Shown: positions 11,174-22,822, numbered from the stretch's first letter. The stretch: 64,000 bases of DNA from Oscarella lobularis (GCF_947507565.1 NC_089180.1:806001-870000), one strand, 5' to 3'. Notes: generated by a model from the sequence alone, not told the origin. Numbers and translations: made by a program.

Positions 11174-11234
11174 TCCAGACCCTCGCGCGTTAAGAGGGGT
11201 GTGGTACACCCCTCTTAACGCGCGAGGGTCTGGA
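11174..11234. repeat. perfect 61-bp palindrome
   Basis: 29-bp arms starting TCCAGACCCTCGCGCG and ending in the exact reverse complement, around a 3-nt centre (GGT). It shares its CCAGACCCTC termini with the hairpin at 5,891. The length and lack of mismatches suggest recent insertion or active maintenance. Confidence 0.9.
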
Positions 11235-11914
11235 GTATCGAGGCTATCTGGCTATCCCAGAACAGCCCAGAACCAGGGATATAATAGGGTTAGGGTGCCA
11301 GCATAGATATGGTGCCAGAACAGAACTGAACAGAACTACTTTAGCGCTGTAGGCTTACCGTTACCAGTAGAACCTGCAGAACCTGCTTGACGAGTAAAGT
11401 GCGCTACACAAAACATTCGCTCCTCTTCTTGTTGAATCTATCTTCTCGACGTTTCTCCGGCGTTCGAGACGGTTGAACAGTGGCTGTTCGCTTCTACCGG
11501 TAAGGATGGGACATTGTCTGGGTCTTGAAATGGTGGATTTCCTTCGATTTACCGCTGCGCGCTTTTTGTTACGACCCGAAGGCGTATAGCACGCGCCGAT
11601 CTCGTTCGATTAGCCGGAATAAAAGAGCGAGATCGGCGAAAGGCAGCAATTTGGAGAGAGGGGGCCCACCACTTGTGCGAAAGTGAAATCCAGTCCTCTC
11701 GCCGTCCACGCGAAAGCAGCTCTAGGCGAATTCCTTTCACGTTGTCCTCTACGCACTCCTCCCTTGCAGCTCGAGTTAGCTGAAGCTGGAACTAACGAAG
11801 AATTTCCGTGTAGATCTCGAATATCGACAGCTATTTTCTCACGTGACGCGAATAATGGCCGGCCGTATGTTTTGACGCACTGTCACGATTGATTTTCTCA
11901 CTTTCTCTCTTTAG

Positions 11915-13899
11915 AAGTTGCAACGACGCCGCGCATCTACGGCCCTGTTCTTCTATGTCCTGACGAACTCCTATGCCACTTCAGGGGTGAAGGCTGGACC
12001 CCATCGTTCGACTGGCGTGTCGACTATTCGCGAGAGGAGCAGAAGACGTGGATAGTGTCTAACGATGGTCTGCGTTCGTTTTTGCGCCAAGATCCTAAAC
12101 TGAAAATTGGTCGATACCACTGCAATGTCACGTTTGAAATGGAGTACGAGGGCAAGACTACAAAATTGTGTAGTCAAACAAAATCGCATTACATCTTCCC
12201 TGGTAATTGTGTTTGTCTGAGGTCTGTCTTTCACATTGATGTTACTTCTGTAGAACCCGCTGATGATAAAGTTACCTCTACAGAACCCGCTCTTGATAAA
12301 GTTACCGCTACAGAACCCCCTGTTGACGAAGTTACCAGACAGCTGCAGAAAAGAAAGCGAAAGCGAAAGACTCGTTCGGTCAGTTTAAGTGAAAGCTGTT
12401 CTAGAAATCAGGATTCAATTTTTCTTGCGTTTCCTACCTTAGAAACATAGTTTCTCATCTCTTGCGAAAAAGCCTAAAGAATGCGTCAAGGCGTATGATG
12501 AGTATGCACAGCTTGACCTGACAACGCCAACACTGTGCCACGCATTCTTCTCGGCGGGGTCAGTCCTGAGCAATGACGACGTTGATTGTGAGAGGATGGA
12601 AGGTCTTGCTCAAAAGCTGATTTACGCCAATTGGTCCGACTGCCTCGGATTTGTTAAAAAAAGTGCAGAAGAGGAGCTCATGCAGCCAATCATTAATGAA
12701 ATTCTCTCGGAAGTGCTGGGAAAAGATTTCCCTATTAAAAAATGGGCAAAAGAACATCATTTCAAGATTGACAGTAACGACAAAGAACCCGACGACTGTT
12801 TTGGTAATCAGCATCCGGACGGGGTAGTCCTCAGCCGCAAGACTCCTCACACTATAGCTCTTCTCATTGAAGAATTCAAGGTTCGTGAAGGCTCCGGGGA
12901 TCCCTTTGTTCAACTACTGCTCTATATGCGTGAGCTGGGGAAAAAGACGGACACTAAACACTCTGATCCGGCATCAAGGGCTTACCCTGTATTGCTATTA
13001 GAAATGAAGGGCAAGTTTGCCAAATTGCACGCTGCCATTCGGATGCTCGACGACGAAAACGAGATGGTCATTCACCATTGTCCACTAGCCAAAGCCGAGT
13101 TCGTTCCTGGTGAAGAGAAGGAGTGCGCCATGTTCCTGCTGCGACTTCAACGCGGCGTCGAGGAGATGAATACGTTTTGGGAAAACGGGGCGGAATGCAT
13201 GAAATTCGACTCGGATCGCATTTTGCCTTGCGATTGCGTCACAGAGCTTCTGGGAACTTCCGGTCGTTTTCGCTTCAGTCGACACGTGAACAGAGACGTC
13301 TTTGAAATGAGCACGTAAGTTCATTTCTACTCTGTTTTACTCAATTAACTCAATTATTCTTTAGCAAGGACGGATCAGAGACTCGCATTGTCAAGTTTTC
13401 GACGCACCGATACGGCCAGGAGGCGCATGAGCGCTGCGCACAAAAGGGGATGGCGCCGAAGCTCTACGATATCGTTCACTTGCCATTATGCTGCTCTCTC
13501 TGGGTAGTCATGATGGAGAAATTGGACGGCTACATCTGTTTGGATGATGCCCTTTGCCTCAACCTCTCCGCTGCTCAGACACAGAAGATCAAGGAAAAGA
13601 TGAAGGAGGCGCTCGACGTGCTGCACGGGGGCGAGAGCGAAACGCGTCTCGTTCATGGAGATTTTCGCTCTCCGAATGTGCTCGTCTCCATGCAAGAGGG
13701 AAGCGACGACGTCCACGTTCGCATCGTCGATTTCGACTGGTCGGGAGAAGAAGGGCGCGCCTTCTATCCAAATGTCAACGTCACCCTGAATTGGCCGGAA
13801 GGAGTCGAATGCGGATCAGCTCTCAAGGTAGAGCACGATGGGCATCTCTATCGCGCCCACTGTCATGACCTTGACTGGGTGGCGCGTCAAGAGTCTTAG
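11915..13899 (+). CDS. Ig-like + NLS + PD-(D/E)XK nuclease-like + kinase-like protein
   Basis: Four exons with consistent phases: 11,915-12,202, 12,254-12,378, 12,443-13,314 and 13,365-13,899 (stop TAG). Exon 1 encodes an Ig-like fold: LLCHFRGEGW, FDW, a long linker and KIGRYHCNVTFE, with paired Cys and the core Trp. Exon 2 has three tandem 33-bp repeats (VTSTEPALDK type) followed by KRKRKRK, a probable nuclear signal. Exon 3 carries a PD-(D/E)XK-like core: HPDGVVLS, then LLIEEFKV and a downstream QLLLYMRE. Exon 4 is kinase-like: VMMEKLD, RLVHGDFRSPNVLV and IVDFDWSGEEG. The start is missing. A possible upstream exon around 11,772-11,847 (LELAEAGTNEEFPCR) can join in phase, but this is weak. 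It matches the minus gene at 6,412-8,538 domain for domain, with low identity. In this copy the frame is intact, so it is the better candidate for a working protein. Confidence 0.75.
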
Positions 13900-14287
13900 G
13901 TTGAGCTTTCCGTTTTGTTTTGAGGCTGCCGTGTGTGTTAGGGGAGGGGGGACTTGATTTGCAGGACAGCAGTGCCATGAAGTTATTAATAGGCTAAGGA
14001 ATGCCGACGCGAAGGGTTTCGGGTGGTTGATCATAGAGAGAGGGGTTGTTTTTTCGTGGAGAGATCACACACGCATTTTTTGCCACACGCGCGCACACGC
14101 ACAGGAGTAGTGAATTAATGTCTAAATAGCCACGTACGACACGAGAACCTATTCGAGTGGCTCCCGCATCCAGGCTGTTTCCTTCGCAGCAGACGCTAGA
14201 CTAACAATGACCTGACCAGAACAAATCCGGTGAACGGCATCGCCTTCGAGACGAGCGACGGCCATCGCGCGCGAACCCGGATTACGG
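13900..14287. other. 3' flank of the Ig-nuclease-kinase gene, no feature
   Basis: No open frame with a domain and no repeat beyond short CACA-rich words near 14,080-14,100. Confidence 0.4.
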
Positions 14288-14788
14288 ATGTTCGAGACTA
14301 TGACGTTTGCCGCTGGGCAATGCGACCTCAGTGGGCCACCTCAGTGTGCTATGCGCGTGTTCCGTCGCTCTGTGGTATCGAATCGACGCGGGATGACCGA
14401 TAGGCGCGGTGGCAGTGTCATAGCAACTCGACATCCTTTGATAGCCGAGCCCGTTCGGACTCAAACGGCGTCGCCTAGACGAGTCAAAGTCGAAACTTCG
14501 CCGCCTAAGGAAACGGTGTTTTCGAGCGTCGATTTTTTTCGCCGTACCGATGTCGGGATTTTCGGAATTTCTTCCCTTCGTCTTCTCGCTTCTCGGTTGC
14601 AAGACGACATTGTGCACGCGTGCAAGGGAGGATGCGAGAAGCAGTGTCCGACGTTTCGCACCAACTGTCAGTACAAGCCAATTGAATCGACTTCATTTCA
14701 GACGTTCAATGACGGAGACTTTGAATGCCGTGCTTCTACGTCATCCCGCACGTCGACTCGTCTTTTCGTACATGTCTGCAATTCATAA
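14288..14788 (+). CDS. hypothetical protein, possibly spurious
   Basis: An ATG opens 166 codons to a TAA. The second half contains a Cys cluster (HACKGGCEKQCPTFRTNCQ). I recognise no family. Overlapping open frames exist on both strands, so this may be chance openness in CG-rich DNA, or one exon of the neighbouring plus-strand gene at 15.5-16.0 kb. Confidence 0.25.
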   Translation: MFETMTFAAGQCDLSGPPQCAMRVFRRSVVSNRRGMTDRRGGSVIATRHPLIAEPVRTQTASPRRVKVETSPPKETVFSSVDFFRRTDVGIFGISSLRLLASRLQDDIVHACKGGCEKQCPTFRTNCQYKPIESTSFQTFNDGDFECRASTSSRTSTRLFVHVCNS

Positions 14789-15531
14789 ACCTTGGGTTAG
14801 TGTAAATAGATAAATAAATAAATAGATTTCATTGTTTAATTAAAGGTTCCAGAAGAGGAAGATTCAGTCAGCAGTGCATGGAAATGTAGTGCGTCTGAAA
14901 ATCGGTTTTGTTTTACGTGTGTAGCAGTGTACGAAAGCGTATATGTGCAATTCACGTATGTTTTTGAAATACGCGCGGTTGTTTATCCGGGTTGCGTATA
15001 CACGGGAGCTGTACTTTCATTCACTGCGACAGTGTGACTGAAAACGGCTCGAAAAGGGGCGAATACGGCGCCGGAAAAGAGAAGACGATCATCGCGAAGG
15101 GTAAGGAACGTTTTCGCGTGGTATTCGTTGCGCGTGATCGGGTTTCGCTTGGGGGGTGCTGTCTCCTTGCCTCTTTGTTGTATCTGCGGTTTTTTGAAGT
15201 TTAGGCGATTCGCGGTGAGGTTCAGGCTCGCGTGAGGGATCGTTAACGGCGCGCAGAGGAGAATGGGGGCCCGATAGGAGAAACTGGCCTTTTTTGTACA
15301 GATCACGCAGTTTCGAGCGTTGTATTCGATGAGATCGGGTTTAGAGCGTGGTTTTAGGAATAGTTTAGCTTTGGTACCATCGCGTTTACATAAGGGGCTT
15401 TTATATGGGTATTCATTGGTCGTTTGATTTTTTAGGGGGAAGTTTTCTGAGCGAAGGGGTTCGGGATGGAGTCAGATAAGTATTTTCGTAGCCTGCACGT
15501 TGTGTGGGCTTTGGTTGTTGTGTATGTATAG

Positions 15532-16042
15532 GGGTGGATCAAACAAGGGGGGGGGGGGGGGGGGGGGGGGGTCGACACGATTAGGTATGGATTGAAGTAG
15601 TCTCTAGCAGTGTGACTGATTTTTGATTTATTTTTACTAGGGGCGTTCAATTGGAAGGGAAAGGGCACCAAACTTAAGAGGAAGAAGAGGGGGTTCGATG
15701 AAGAGAAGAAAGGAGTCCTCGGAGAGTTTATGGTAAGGGATATAGGTTCGTGTTCTGTCTTTGGGAATGTTTGTAACGTTTTTTCTCTAGGGGAACACGA
15801 GTGGAGAGGAAAGGAGAAGGGGAGGACACGACACGCGATGGAGACAGAAGGAGAAGAAGGAAAATGGATCGATTGAAGGTATGTGGTGTATGTTTGATTT
15901 TGGTTGAGAAATTATTTTTAATTGATTTCCTCTAGGAGCGTATAAACGGAAGGAGGAGGAAAGGAGAAGGACACGCGATGGAGACAGAAGTGCGAGCAAG
16001 GAAGAAGAAGGACGATGGATCGATCGTAGATACGGGTTTTAG
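15532..16042 (+). CDS. small multi-exon gene with Lys/Arg/Glu-rich C-terminus, 3' part
   Basis: Four exons with short introns and matching phases: 15,532-15,584, 15,641-15,732 (AFNWKGKGTKLKRKKRGFDE...), 15,791-15,878 (GNTSGEERRRGGHDTRWRQK...) and 15,936-16,042, ending RRYGF then TAG. Donors are GTATGG, GTAAGG and GTATGT; acceptors are all CTAG or ACTAG. The product would be highly basic and charged, disordered and probably nucleic-acid-binding or nuclear. No family recognised. The first listed exon contains a run of 25 G (15,547-15,571), which would be polyglycine. Upstream exons probably lie at about 15.05-15.11 kb and 15.43-15.48 kb. A decayed copy lies 2.5 kb downstream. It could instead be a spliced non-coding RNA. 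Confidence 0.45.
15547..15571 (+). repeat. G25 homopolymer
   Basis: Uninterrupted run of 25 G. The duplicate at 18,053 has only 7 G, so the run expanded in one copy or is an assembly artefact. It could form a G-quadruplex. Confidence 0.9.
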
Positions 16043-16059
16043 GTATGACTTTAGAGTTA

Positions 16060-16920
16060 GGTTCAATAGGGAGAGCTGGGGGGTGGCTTAGAGAAATTTT
16101 TTGGCTATGTGGGAAGGGTTTATAAGGGCTTGGGGGGACTCTAGGGACATAGGGTCGACAAATAGGTTTTTGGAAAATCTACGGTGACAATGGCAACGAT
16201 GGGGTCCAGGTGTTTGGTAGCGAGGCGGTACCTAAAAGGGTGAGTTACAGTCGGAGACGTGCTTTTTGGTGCCTAGTTCTGGCCATTTGAAGGCGTACTA
16301 TTGGGGGAAAGTTTTAAGTAATTTTCGTTGCCAAGGAGATGTGAGGATTCGGTAGGGAGGTGGTAGAGGGCAATTCTACCCTGGGTCTCCCTGTCTGAAA
16401 AAAATCCTGAGCGTTTTAGAGCAATTTCTGAGGAAATATGCAAGATTTTCGATTTTGTGAAAAAGGCCTAAAAGTAATAAGTTGTTGGATTAACGTCTGG
16501 TTTGGTTCGTTGTGGTTGTGTTATATATCGTTCGAAAGCGCTCGTCGAGCTCAATCTAGGTTCCTGCTGGTGGCGTGTGTAGATGTAATTGTAATTTGTT
16601 AGAAAAAATTCATGTTTTTGGAGAGTGTCAACTTATACCTTTAATCTCATATAGAAGATTAGCGAGAATGACAATTGTTTAACTAAGGTTTTGTAGAGAA
16701 TTTTCTGTAGATTAATTTGCGTGTAGGGTCTCTTGGTCAAATTTGAGCTTTGACGTAATATAATCGTGTTTTTATGTATGGTTGCGTTTTTGTTTCTAGG
16801 AGTCTTATGGTTTCTTTTTTAATTTTTTAGGAAAGTATATTGTGATGAGTTGATTGTGTTGAATATGTTTGGCAGTGTTGGGAATTTTTTCGGTTAATTC
16901 GCGTGTATTTTTTGAGGAGT
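16060..16920. other. no gene recognised
   Basis: The first 150 bp continue the duplicated segment; the rest is T-rich on the plus strand without a supported open frame. Confidence 0.4.
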
Positions 16921-17055
16921 GGGCGGTGGTTTATCCGGGTTGTGTATACACGGGGGCTGCGGTTTAAGTCATTACTACGGATCGGCTGAAAAATGGGCCT
17001 TTACGGCAGAGACCGGCTAACGCGAAGGGTAAGGAACGTGTTTGTGTGTTATTCG

Positions 17056-17905
17056 TTGCGTGCGATCGCCAATGTTCGTCGCGCCTCTCGAATCGTCGCG
17101 AATCGATGCGAAACGATGTTTTCGAATCATTTTCAAACGTTTCGCGTCGTCCCGCGGCGTATTGCGAGTGTTTACGACGATTTTCGTTGCGCGAAAAGGG
17201 GGCGGGGCCCCTATGTTTCCGGCTCTCTCTACGGCAAACGGCGCATCGGACGCCGTCGACGAACCGAAAATAAGAATCTAGATGATGTAGGCTTTTGATC
17301 GATGGTTCGTTCGTTGTCGTACGTTGCGTCGTTAAGGCGCGGCGGCGTCGTAAAGGTGGGGTGATTTGGACGCACGCGAGTAGGTGTGTTTGTTTATTTG
17401 GCGCGTTTTTGAATTGAAATTTTGCAATTTTCGACACGGCTCCGAACAAGTTCGATAGAGTAGCGCATTGCGGTTCGATTGGTCGTGGTCCGGTCGTCGT
17501 GCGACGTTTCCTGGCGAAACGGCACGAGTTTTATCACGAATGAGAAAAATCGATTTTGTTTTTCGATTTACTCCGTCCCCTGATGGAATTCTTTCGTGCA
17601 AAGGAATTCTATTCGGTGGTAGATTAGGGACAAGAAATTTGGTGGCGATCGGCCAAATTTTTGGGTGGAATTTTCACCCAAATCGTTTTTTGGCTTTTTG
17701 TATATATTTGCGGCGTTCGCAAAGTGCCTTCCTGTGGTCGGATTCAGCCGAGATTTTTTATCTGATCTCTCCAGCGCCGGAATAATTGGTGGCCAAACTT
17801 TGGTTGCTATAGCAACCAAAAATTTTTTCTTTTTTTTTCTTTGACTCTATGTTATTGGATCTTCCCTTTCGTCAAGCGGGCCTGGAGGGCCGCGACAGGG
17901 CGACG
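17056..17905. other. CpG-rich then AT-rich spacer, no gene supported
   Basis: 17,060-17,560 is rich in TCG words, which opens frames on both strands by composition alone. I found no domain. 17,800-17,850 has GGTTGCTATAGCAACC, a perfect 16-bp palindrome and possible RFX-type X-box-like site. Confidence 0.35.
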
Positions 17906-17908
17906 GTA

Positions 17909-18536
17909 TATGGGTGTTCATTGCTCGTTTGATTTTTTAGGGGGAAGTTTTCTGAGCGAAGAAGTTCGGAATGGAGTCAGATAAGTATTTTCGTAGCCTG
18001 CTACGTTGTGTGGGCTTTGGTTGTTGTGTATTTATAGGGGTGGATCAAACAAGGGGGGGTCGACACGATTAGGTAAGGATTGAAGTAGTCTCTAGCAGTA
18101 TGACTGATTTTGATTTATTTTTACTAGGGGCGTTCAATTGGTAGGGAAAGGGCACCAAACTTGAGAGGAAGAAGAGGGGGATCGATGAAGAGAAGAAAGG
18201 AGCCCTCGGAGAGTTTATGGTAAGGGATATAGGTTCGTGTTCTGTCTTTGGGAATGTTTGTAACGTTTTTTCTCTAGGGGAACACGAGTGGAGAGGAAAG
18301 GAGAAGGGGAGGACACGACACGCGACGGAAACAGAAGGATGAGCGGAGAAGAAGGAAAATGGATCGATTGAAGGTATGTGGTGTATGTTTGATTTTGGTT
18401 GAGGAATTATTTTTAATTGAGTTCCTCTAGGAGCGTATAAACGGAAGGAGGAGGAGAGGAGAAGAACACGCGATGGAGACAGAAGTGCGAGCAAGGAAGA
18501 AGAAGGACGATGGATCGATCGTAGATACGGGTTATA
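17909..18536 (+). pseudogene. decayed duplicate of the 15.5-16.0 kb gene
   Basis: It aligns with 15,403-16,042 at high identity, including the intron boundaries (GTAAGG...CTCTAG and GTATGT...CCTCTAG). The frame is broken twice: TGG is followed by TAG at 18,142, where the other copy reads TGGAAG, and an extra ATGAGCGG near 18,327-18,335 shifts the next exon. The G-run is 7 in place of 25. Similarity continues past the gene to about 18,700. Confidence 0.65.
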
Positions 18537-18910
18537 GGTATGACTTTAGAGTTAGGTTCGATAGGGAGAGCTGGTGGTGGTTTAGAGAAATTTTTTGGCT
18601 ATGTGGGAAGGGTTTATAAGGGCTTGGGGGGAGTCTAGGGAGATAGGGGTCGACCAATAGGTTTTTGGAAAATCTACGGTTACCATGGCAACGATGGGGT
18701 CCAGGTGAAGTTCGAACGCGTAGCTCGTTGAGAATCGATGCTTTTTGTGAGGAGGGCTAAAAGTCGTGAGGAGGAATAAATGTAGCCATTGTAGATGAAA
18801 AAAAATGACGCAATCTTTTTTTTGTAATTGTTGTTGTGAGATTCTCTAAAGTAACTGTTCTGACAGAGTAGCGTTCCTGAAATTAAATCAATCATTGACA
18901 CGACTACTGT

Positions 18911-19068
18911 TGAAAATTCCCGTATACAATAGGAAAACGGCTTCTCGCTAAAAAAGCACGAAAAGAGGAGGAGCAGTACTCGTATGTCCCGTATAAAAAT
19001 CGTGGCTCCTCCTCTTTTCTAGGTTTTTTAGCAAGAAGCCGTTTTCTTACTGTATACGGGAATTTTCA
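18911..19068. mobile_element. 158-bp foldback MITE
   Basis: Arms TGAAAATTCCCGTATACA...GAAAACGGCTTCT at 18,911 and the reverse complement ending at 19,068. The pairing resumes inside with GAAAAGAGGAGGAGC and GCTCCTCCTCTTTTC, leaving a loop of about 35 nt. No coding capacity. Confidence 0.85.
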
Positions 19069-19506
19069 ATGTTGGACAATACAGCAAAATCACGAGAGGT
19101 GCTTGAAACGAGAACGACGAACCTGTGCTACGATCGCTTGGAAAATCGTCAGAAAAGGGAGCCTGAGCCGTCGTTTGAGCCACGAGAGAACGAAGGAGGC
19201 CCTCACAGCGTTTTCAGCTTAAAAGAGTAAAGGACAGAGTCAAGCAGGAACCACGTGACCTGATGACGTTCCTGCTCATACGAATTTTATTGCGATTGCT
19301 ACTGCAATATAGATTTCGTGAATCTAGCAAAAAAATTAAATAACCTACGGTACCTTTGCCTGCTGTCCATGAAGAAACATCGGAGCTTATGGCGTGTGCA
19401 TGTAGAATGCATGAAACAAAATAACGTGGGAGGTAAACAGGGATCTACCCCACCGGCGAGGTAGTCCCCTGGCAAGGTCAAAGACTTTGAAAACTAAATT
19501 CCATCT
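19069..19506. other. 3' flank of the STK31-like gene, no gene recognised
   Basis: No supported frame. The sequence is ordinary and unrepeated. Confidence 0.4.
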
Positions 19507-22500
19507 TTAAAAAACGATACGTCTCCTCGATATTGACGACGGTTCGGAATGGGCGTTTCTCTGCATTTCCTGTAGGGAAAGATTCGTTGCCTAAAGGAGG
19601 GAGAAATAATAAATAAATTGTATTCAATTTATGGATTTCTTACCTCTAGTTTTTCTTGCTCTATTCGGTTCAGTTCTTTCAGCTGATGCTCACGGAAGGT
19701 CAGGTTTCTGAATCTTTCTATGTATTCCTATATGAAAATAACGAGTTTAATTAATTAATTAATTATTATGAATTTTTTATACTTCGTAATGTCGTTTTAA
19801 TTTTGCTTCGAGTTTCTCGTATTCGTCCATGAATGCTGGTCTAAAAGTAGAGTTGAAAAATCGAATAGTTAAATTTTTTCATATGTTGATGTTCACATGA
19901 CGTTTTGAAGGCTTTTGAGTCTCTTTTGGTTTCTCTCCAATTCTTGTTTTTTCTTTTCAATTCTCGCTTCTAAGTTCGCTTCGTCTCCCGCCAAATTTTC
20001 CAAACGATGAACAGACTCCCGAGTTTTCCCCTATCGAAAAGCTATTATTATACATTTAATTAAATATTAAATTTTCTTACGTGAACTTGATTAGAAGTAC
20101 TGGTTTTCAATGCTCTCACAATTTTGTCTAATTCCAAGGATCGAGCAATAACAGCAACACGCATTTCCTAATTAATAAATTTATTATATAATTAATAATT
20201 CGTTATCTTTGTTACCTGTAATTCTACTTCCTGTTTGAGTAGAGCACTCAAACTTGATCCATGTTCTGTTATTTCAGAAGCTAATTGACGAACTAATTTT
20301 AGATCACTAGTCTAAAATAAATATTAATTAATTTTTAATTTAATTGATGAGATTTTTATTACTTTGCCAGTGATGTCAAATTGTTCAATTATTGCTGATT
20401 TTACGCCAGGACGATCATTCTGATTGGATCCCATTGCGTCATAAAGCATTGATGCTATTTTTAGAAGTTCTTTCACTGCATAACCGTCGGCTCCATAAAG
20501 TTTTTTCCCATTGAGTTTGATATGGGCTTTCGTTGCCTATAAAAGTAGTGACAAAGACGCAATATATCAAGATTGCGCACGCTCGTAACTATGAGTTACG
20601 GAGTAGGCGTGGCCTATAGACTCACAATGAACTGTGCGACGGATTTGATGAAAAGAACGCAATCTTGCTCCGTATCGGTGTCCATAGGGAGCTCAGCGTT
20701 TGGATCGTACCTAGAAGAGTCTATCGCGTGCGCGTTAGCAAGGCTTAGACGGCGGAATGACCTTCGAACGAGCCACTGAAGAATTTCGGAGACGAGAGCG
20801 AAACGAAATTCCTCTGACGCTTCACTCTCGCTGTCACGTGACTATAAACAAACTTATTAATTTTTATAAGTGATTTTTGCACACGTGACGTACATTTACC
20901 CATGACGTCATTGATGTCTTCAATTTGTGAACAAGTTCGTCCGTTTTTTCAGGAAGAGATTCAAATTCTTTCGTGCATGAAACCTTCACAAATAATGTAT
21001 ATAATTACGAAATTAATTAATTAATTTCAAGTGTGTTACCTTCCATTGTTGATATTGATTCAATGCCGTTTCTAAGGTGGGCGCTAAAATTATCAATAAT
21101 TTAAGACGACTATGATTTAATTGAATGTAATAATACCCGGATCAACAATCCTGTTCCATCCTTTTGAGAAAGATAACAACAGATCCTTCGTTTCCTATTG
21201 AATTAATCATATCATTTATTTAATTATTGATTTTTAGTGACTTGAAGTTTTTGATGTCTCTCGTCCATTGACATCAAAGAGACGACGTTGAGAAATATTT
21301 GAAGAGAATTGACAAGATGAAGATGACTTTCGTCTCGACTCTTTATCATTGATTCCAATGAGGACTTGTCGTCACAGCAACCAATCTTTTGCTGAAGTTC
21401 CTTGAAAACGTTCAATTTCTCTTCCACCTGTAAAGAAATGAAAGTATAAATAAATAAATTCGTATATTGAACTTCTTTGAGAGTGGTCATGTGATCGGGG
21501 TCAATGACTTCTTCTCGATTGACGAGAACTTGATAGGCTTTTTCCAGTAAATCGAGATGTTTCTTCACACTTCTCCTTGTTCACACAAATCAATAAATAT
21601 CTAATTGATACGATTATGTATTCGCGTTACCTTAGAGATGGTAACTCAGCAAGAAGGTCAGCCAATTTGTTGAACTTTATTAAAAGAAAATTATACTTAC
21701 TTGTTCATTTCTATTTATTTATTTATTTACCTTTTCCGGAATAATGTTCTGCATCTGAGTTTGCAACAAAGCTTTCGACCTTTTCTCCCTCTAGACACAC
21801 GTAATCAATTTTATTTAATTATGTATTCTATTAAATGCCTTGATTTCATTGCGGAAAATTTCTCTTTCCCACATCACTTTGCGAAGTACAGCTAAATTAA
21901 ATTAATTAAATTAAGTTATTTGAAACAAGTCAGCTTGCAAACCAAATGCAGTGAGATCCAACTACAAAATTCAAATTAATTTTAATTAAATTAATTTTAA
22001 TTAGTTACCTTGTGGGCGTGTCCTCTTTCAATCAACTGATTCGCCACATTGTTACCACGAGAAAAGAGCATACAAGGTATGATGTCACCTTTAATTAATT
22101 AATTAATTGATTAATTATATACAAATTCCAATAATTTACTCACATGGTGTGAAATAGCATTGGCTCGAAATGACGTCACCACTCATTGATTTTAACATTT
22201 CATACACCTAATGAAATCAATAAAATTTTCTCTTGATGACGTCATGATGATCATCAAACCTCTTCAGAATGCGTTTCCTCAATTTGAATTCCCGTCAAAA
22301 AATAACGTCTTGCGTACGCCGAAATCTGGCTGTACGATTCCGGAAGTACGACCAATTTCACGGATTCAATTTCCAATTCATTTCCGTAATCAATGTAAAC
22401 GACTTTGTCCTAAAAACAAAATTAATAAAAAATTAAGCAATTAATGACGTCATAGTACCATTCCCGCTTCGGACTGTATCAATTTACAACGATACCAATT

Positions 22501-22781
22501 GGAATCTTCTTCAAACACGGGACCGTAGATCTAAAAAGAAGAAATTCTATTAATAATTCATTAATTAAAAACGCTATTTTACCTGTTCAACATCCGGGAT
22601 TTGAACAGCGGCCGTTTTGGGACCCCAAGACTTCAAGCACTTTTGTAATTGTTGCAATTTCGACTCATCATTGGACATCTAAGAAAAGAGAGAATCAAAA
22701 GAAACTCCTTCTTCATTGTATCTTTCTTACTTGCGCCCAGAAACTGCAATTCGTCTCCACGCTCGTAATAATAAGCGACAT
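19507..22781 (-). CDS. STK31-like Tudor and coiled-coil protein without a kinase domain
   Basis: About 20 short exons split by AT-rich introns of 45-60 nt, often containing TTAATTAATTAA. The start is ATG 22,781 ([17 protein letters not shown]). The Tudor domain follows over three exons: [15 protein letters not shown], then [16 protein letters not shown] and [16 protein letters not shown], then a C-terminal subdomain [18 protein letters not shown]. The rest is coiled coil ([55 protein letters not shown]). The final exon ends RRIVF with TAA at 19,507-19,509. Order and spacing match the N-terminal two thirds of STK31, a germline Tudor protein of animals. Vertebrate STK31 carries a C-terminal kinase-like domain; here the frame ends before one. 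Tudor domains of this class bind methylated arginine on Piwi partners. Exons between 21.6 and 22.0 kb are the least certain. Confidence 0.75.
20573..20840 (-). other. large coding exon within the STK31-like gene
   Basis: Minus strand encodes [20 protein letters not shown] and then [20 protein letters not shown], ending at a GTGAGT donor near 20,625. It is much richer in CG than the surrounding exons; STK31 proteins have a comparable stretch in the middle of the coiled-coil region. Confidence 0.6.
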
Positions 22782-22822
22782 CTTCTAAAATATACATGTA
22801 CACTCGTCTATGCACGTGCAAG

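Larger units (their letters stand above)
14975..17055. repeat. dispersed parts of a larger segmental duplication
   Basis: TTTATCCGGGTTG(C/T)GTATAC followed by ACGGG(A/G)GCTG occurs at about 14,981 and again at 16,930. In both cases it is followed by a related exon-like block ending GCGAAGG with a GTAAGGAACG donor. With the 15.4/17.9-kb pair below, this shows that roughly 2-2.5 kb was duplicated in tandem and then diverged unevenly. Confidence 0.7.

Noticed and set aside
16964-17449. 161-codon minus frame
   Set aside because: It lies in CpG-rich DNA where several frames on both strands are open; no domain was recognised.
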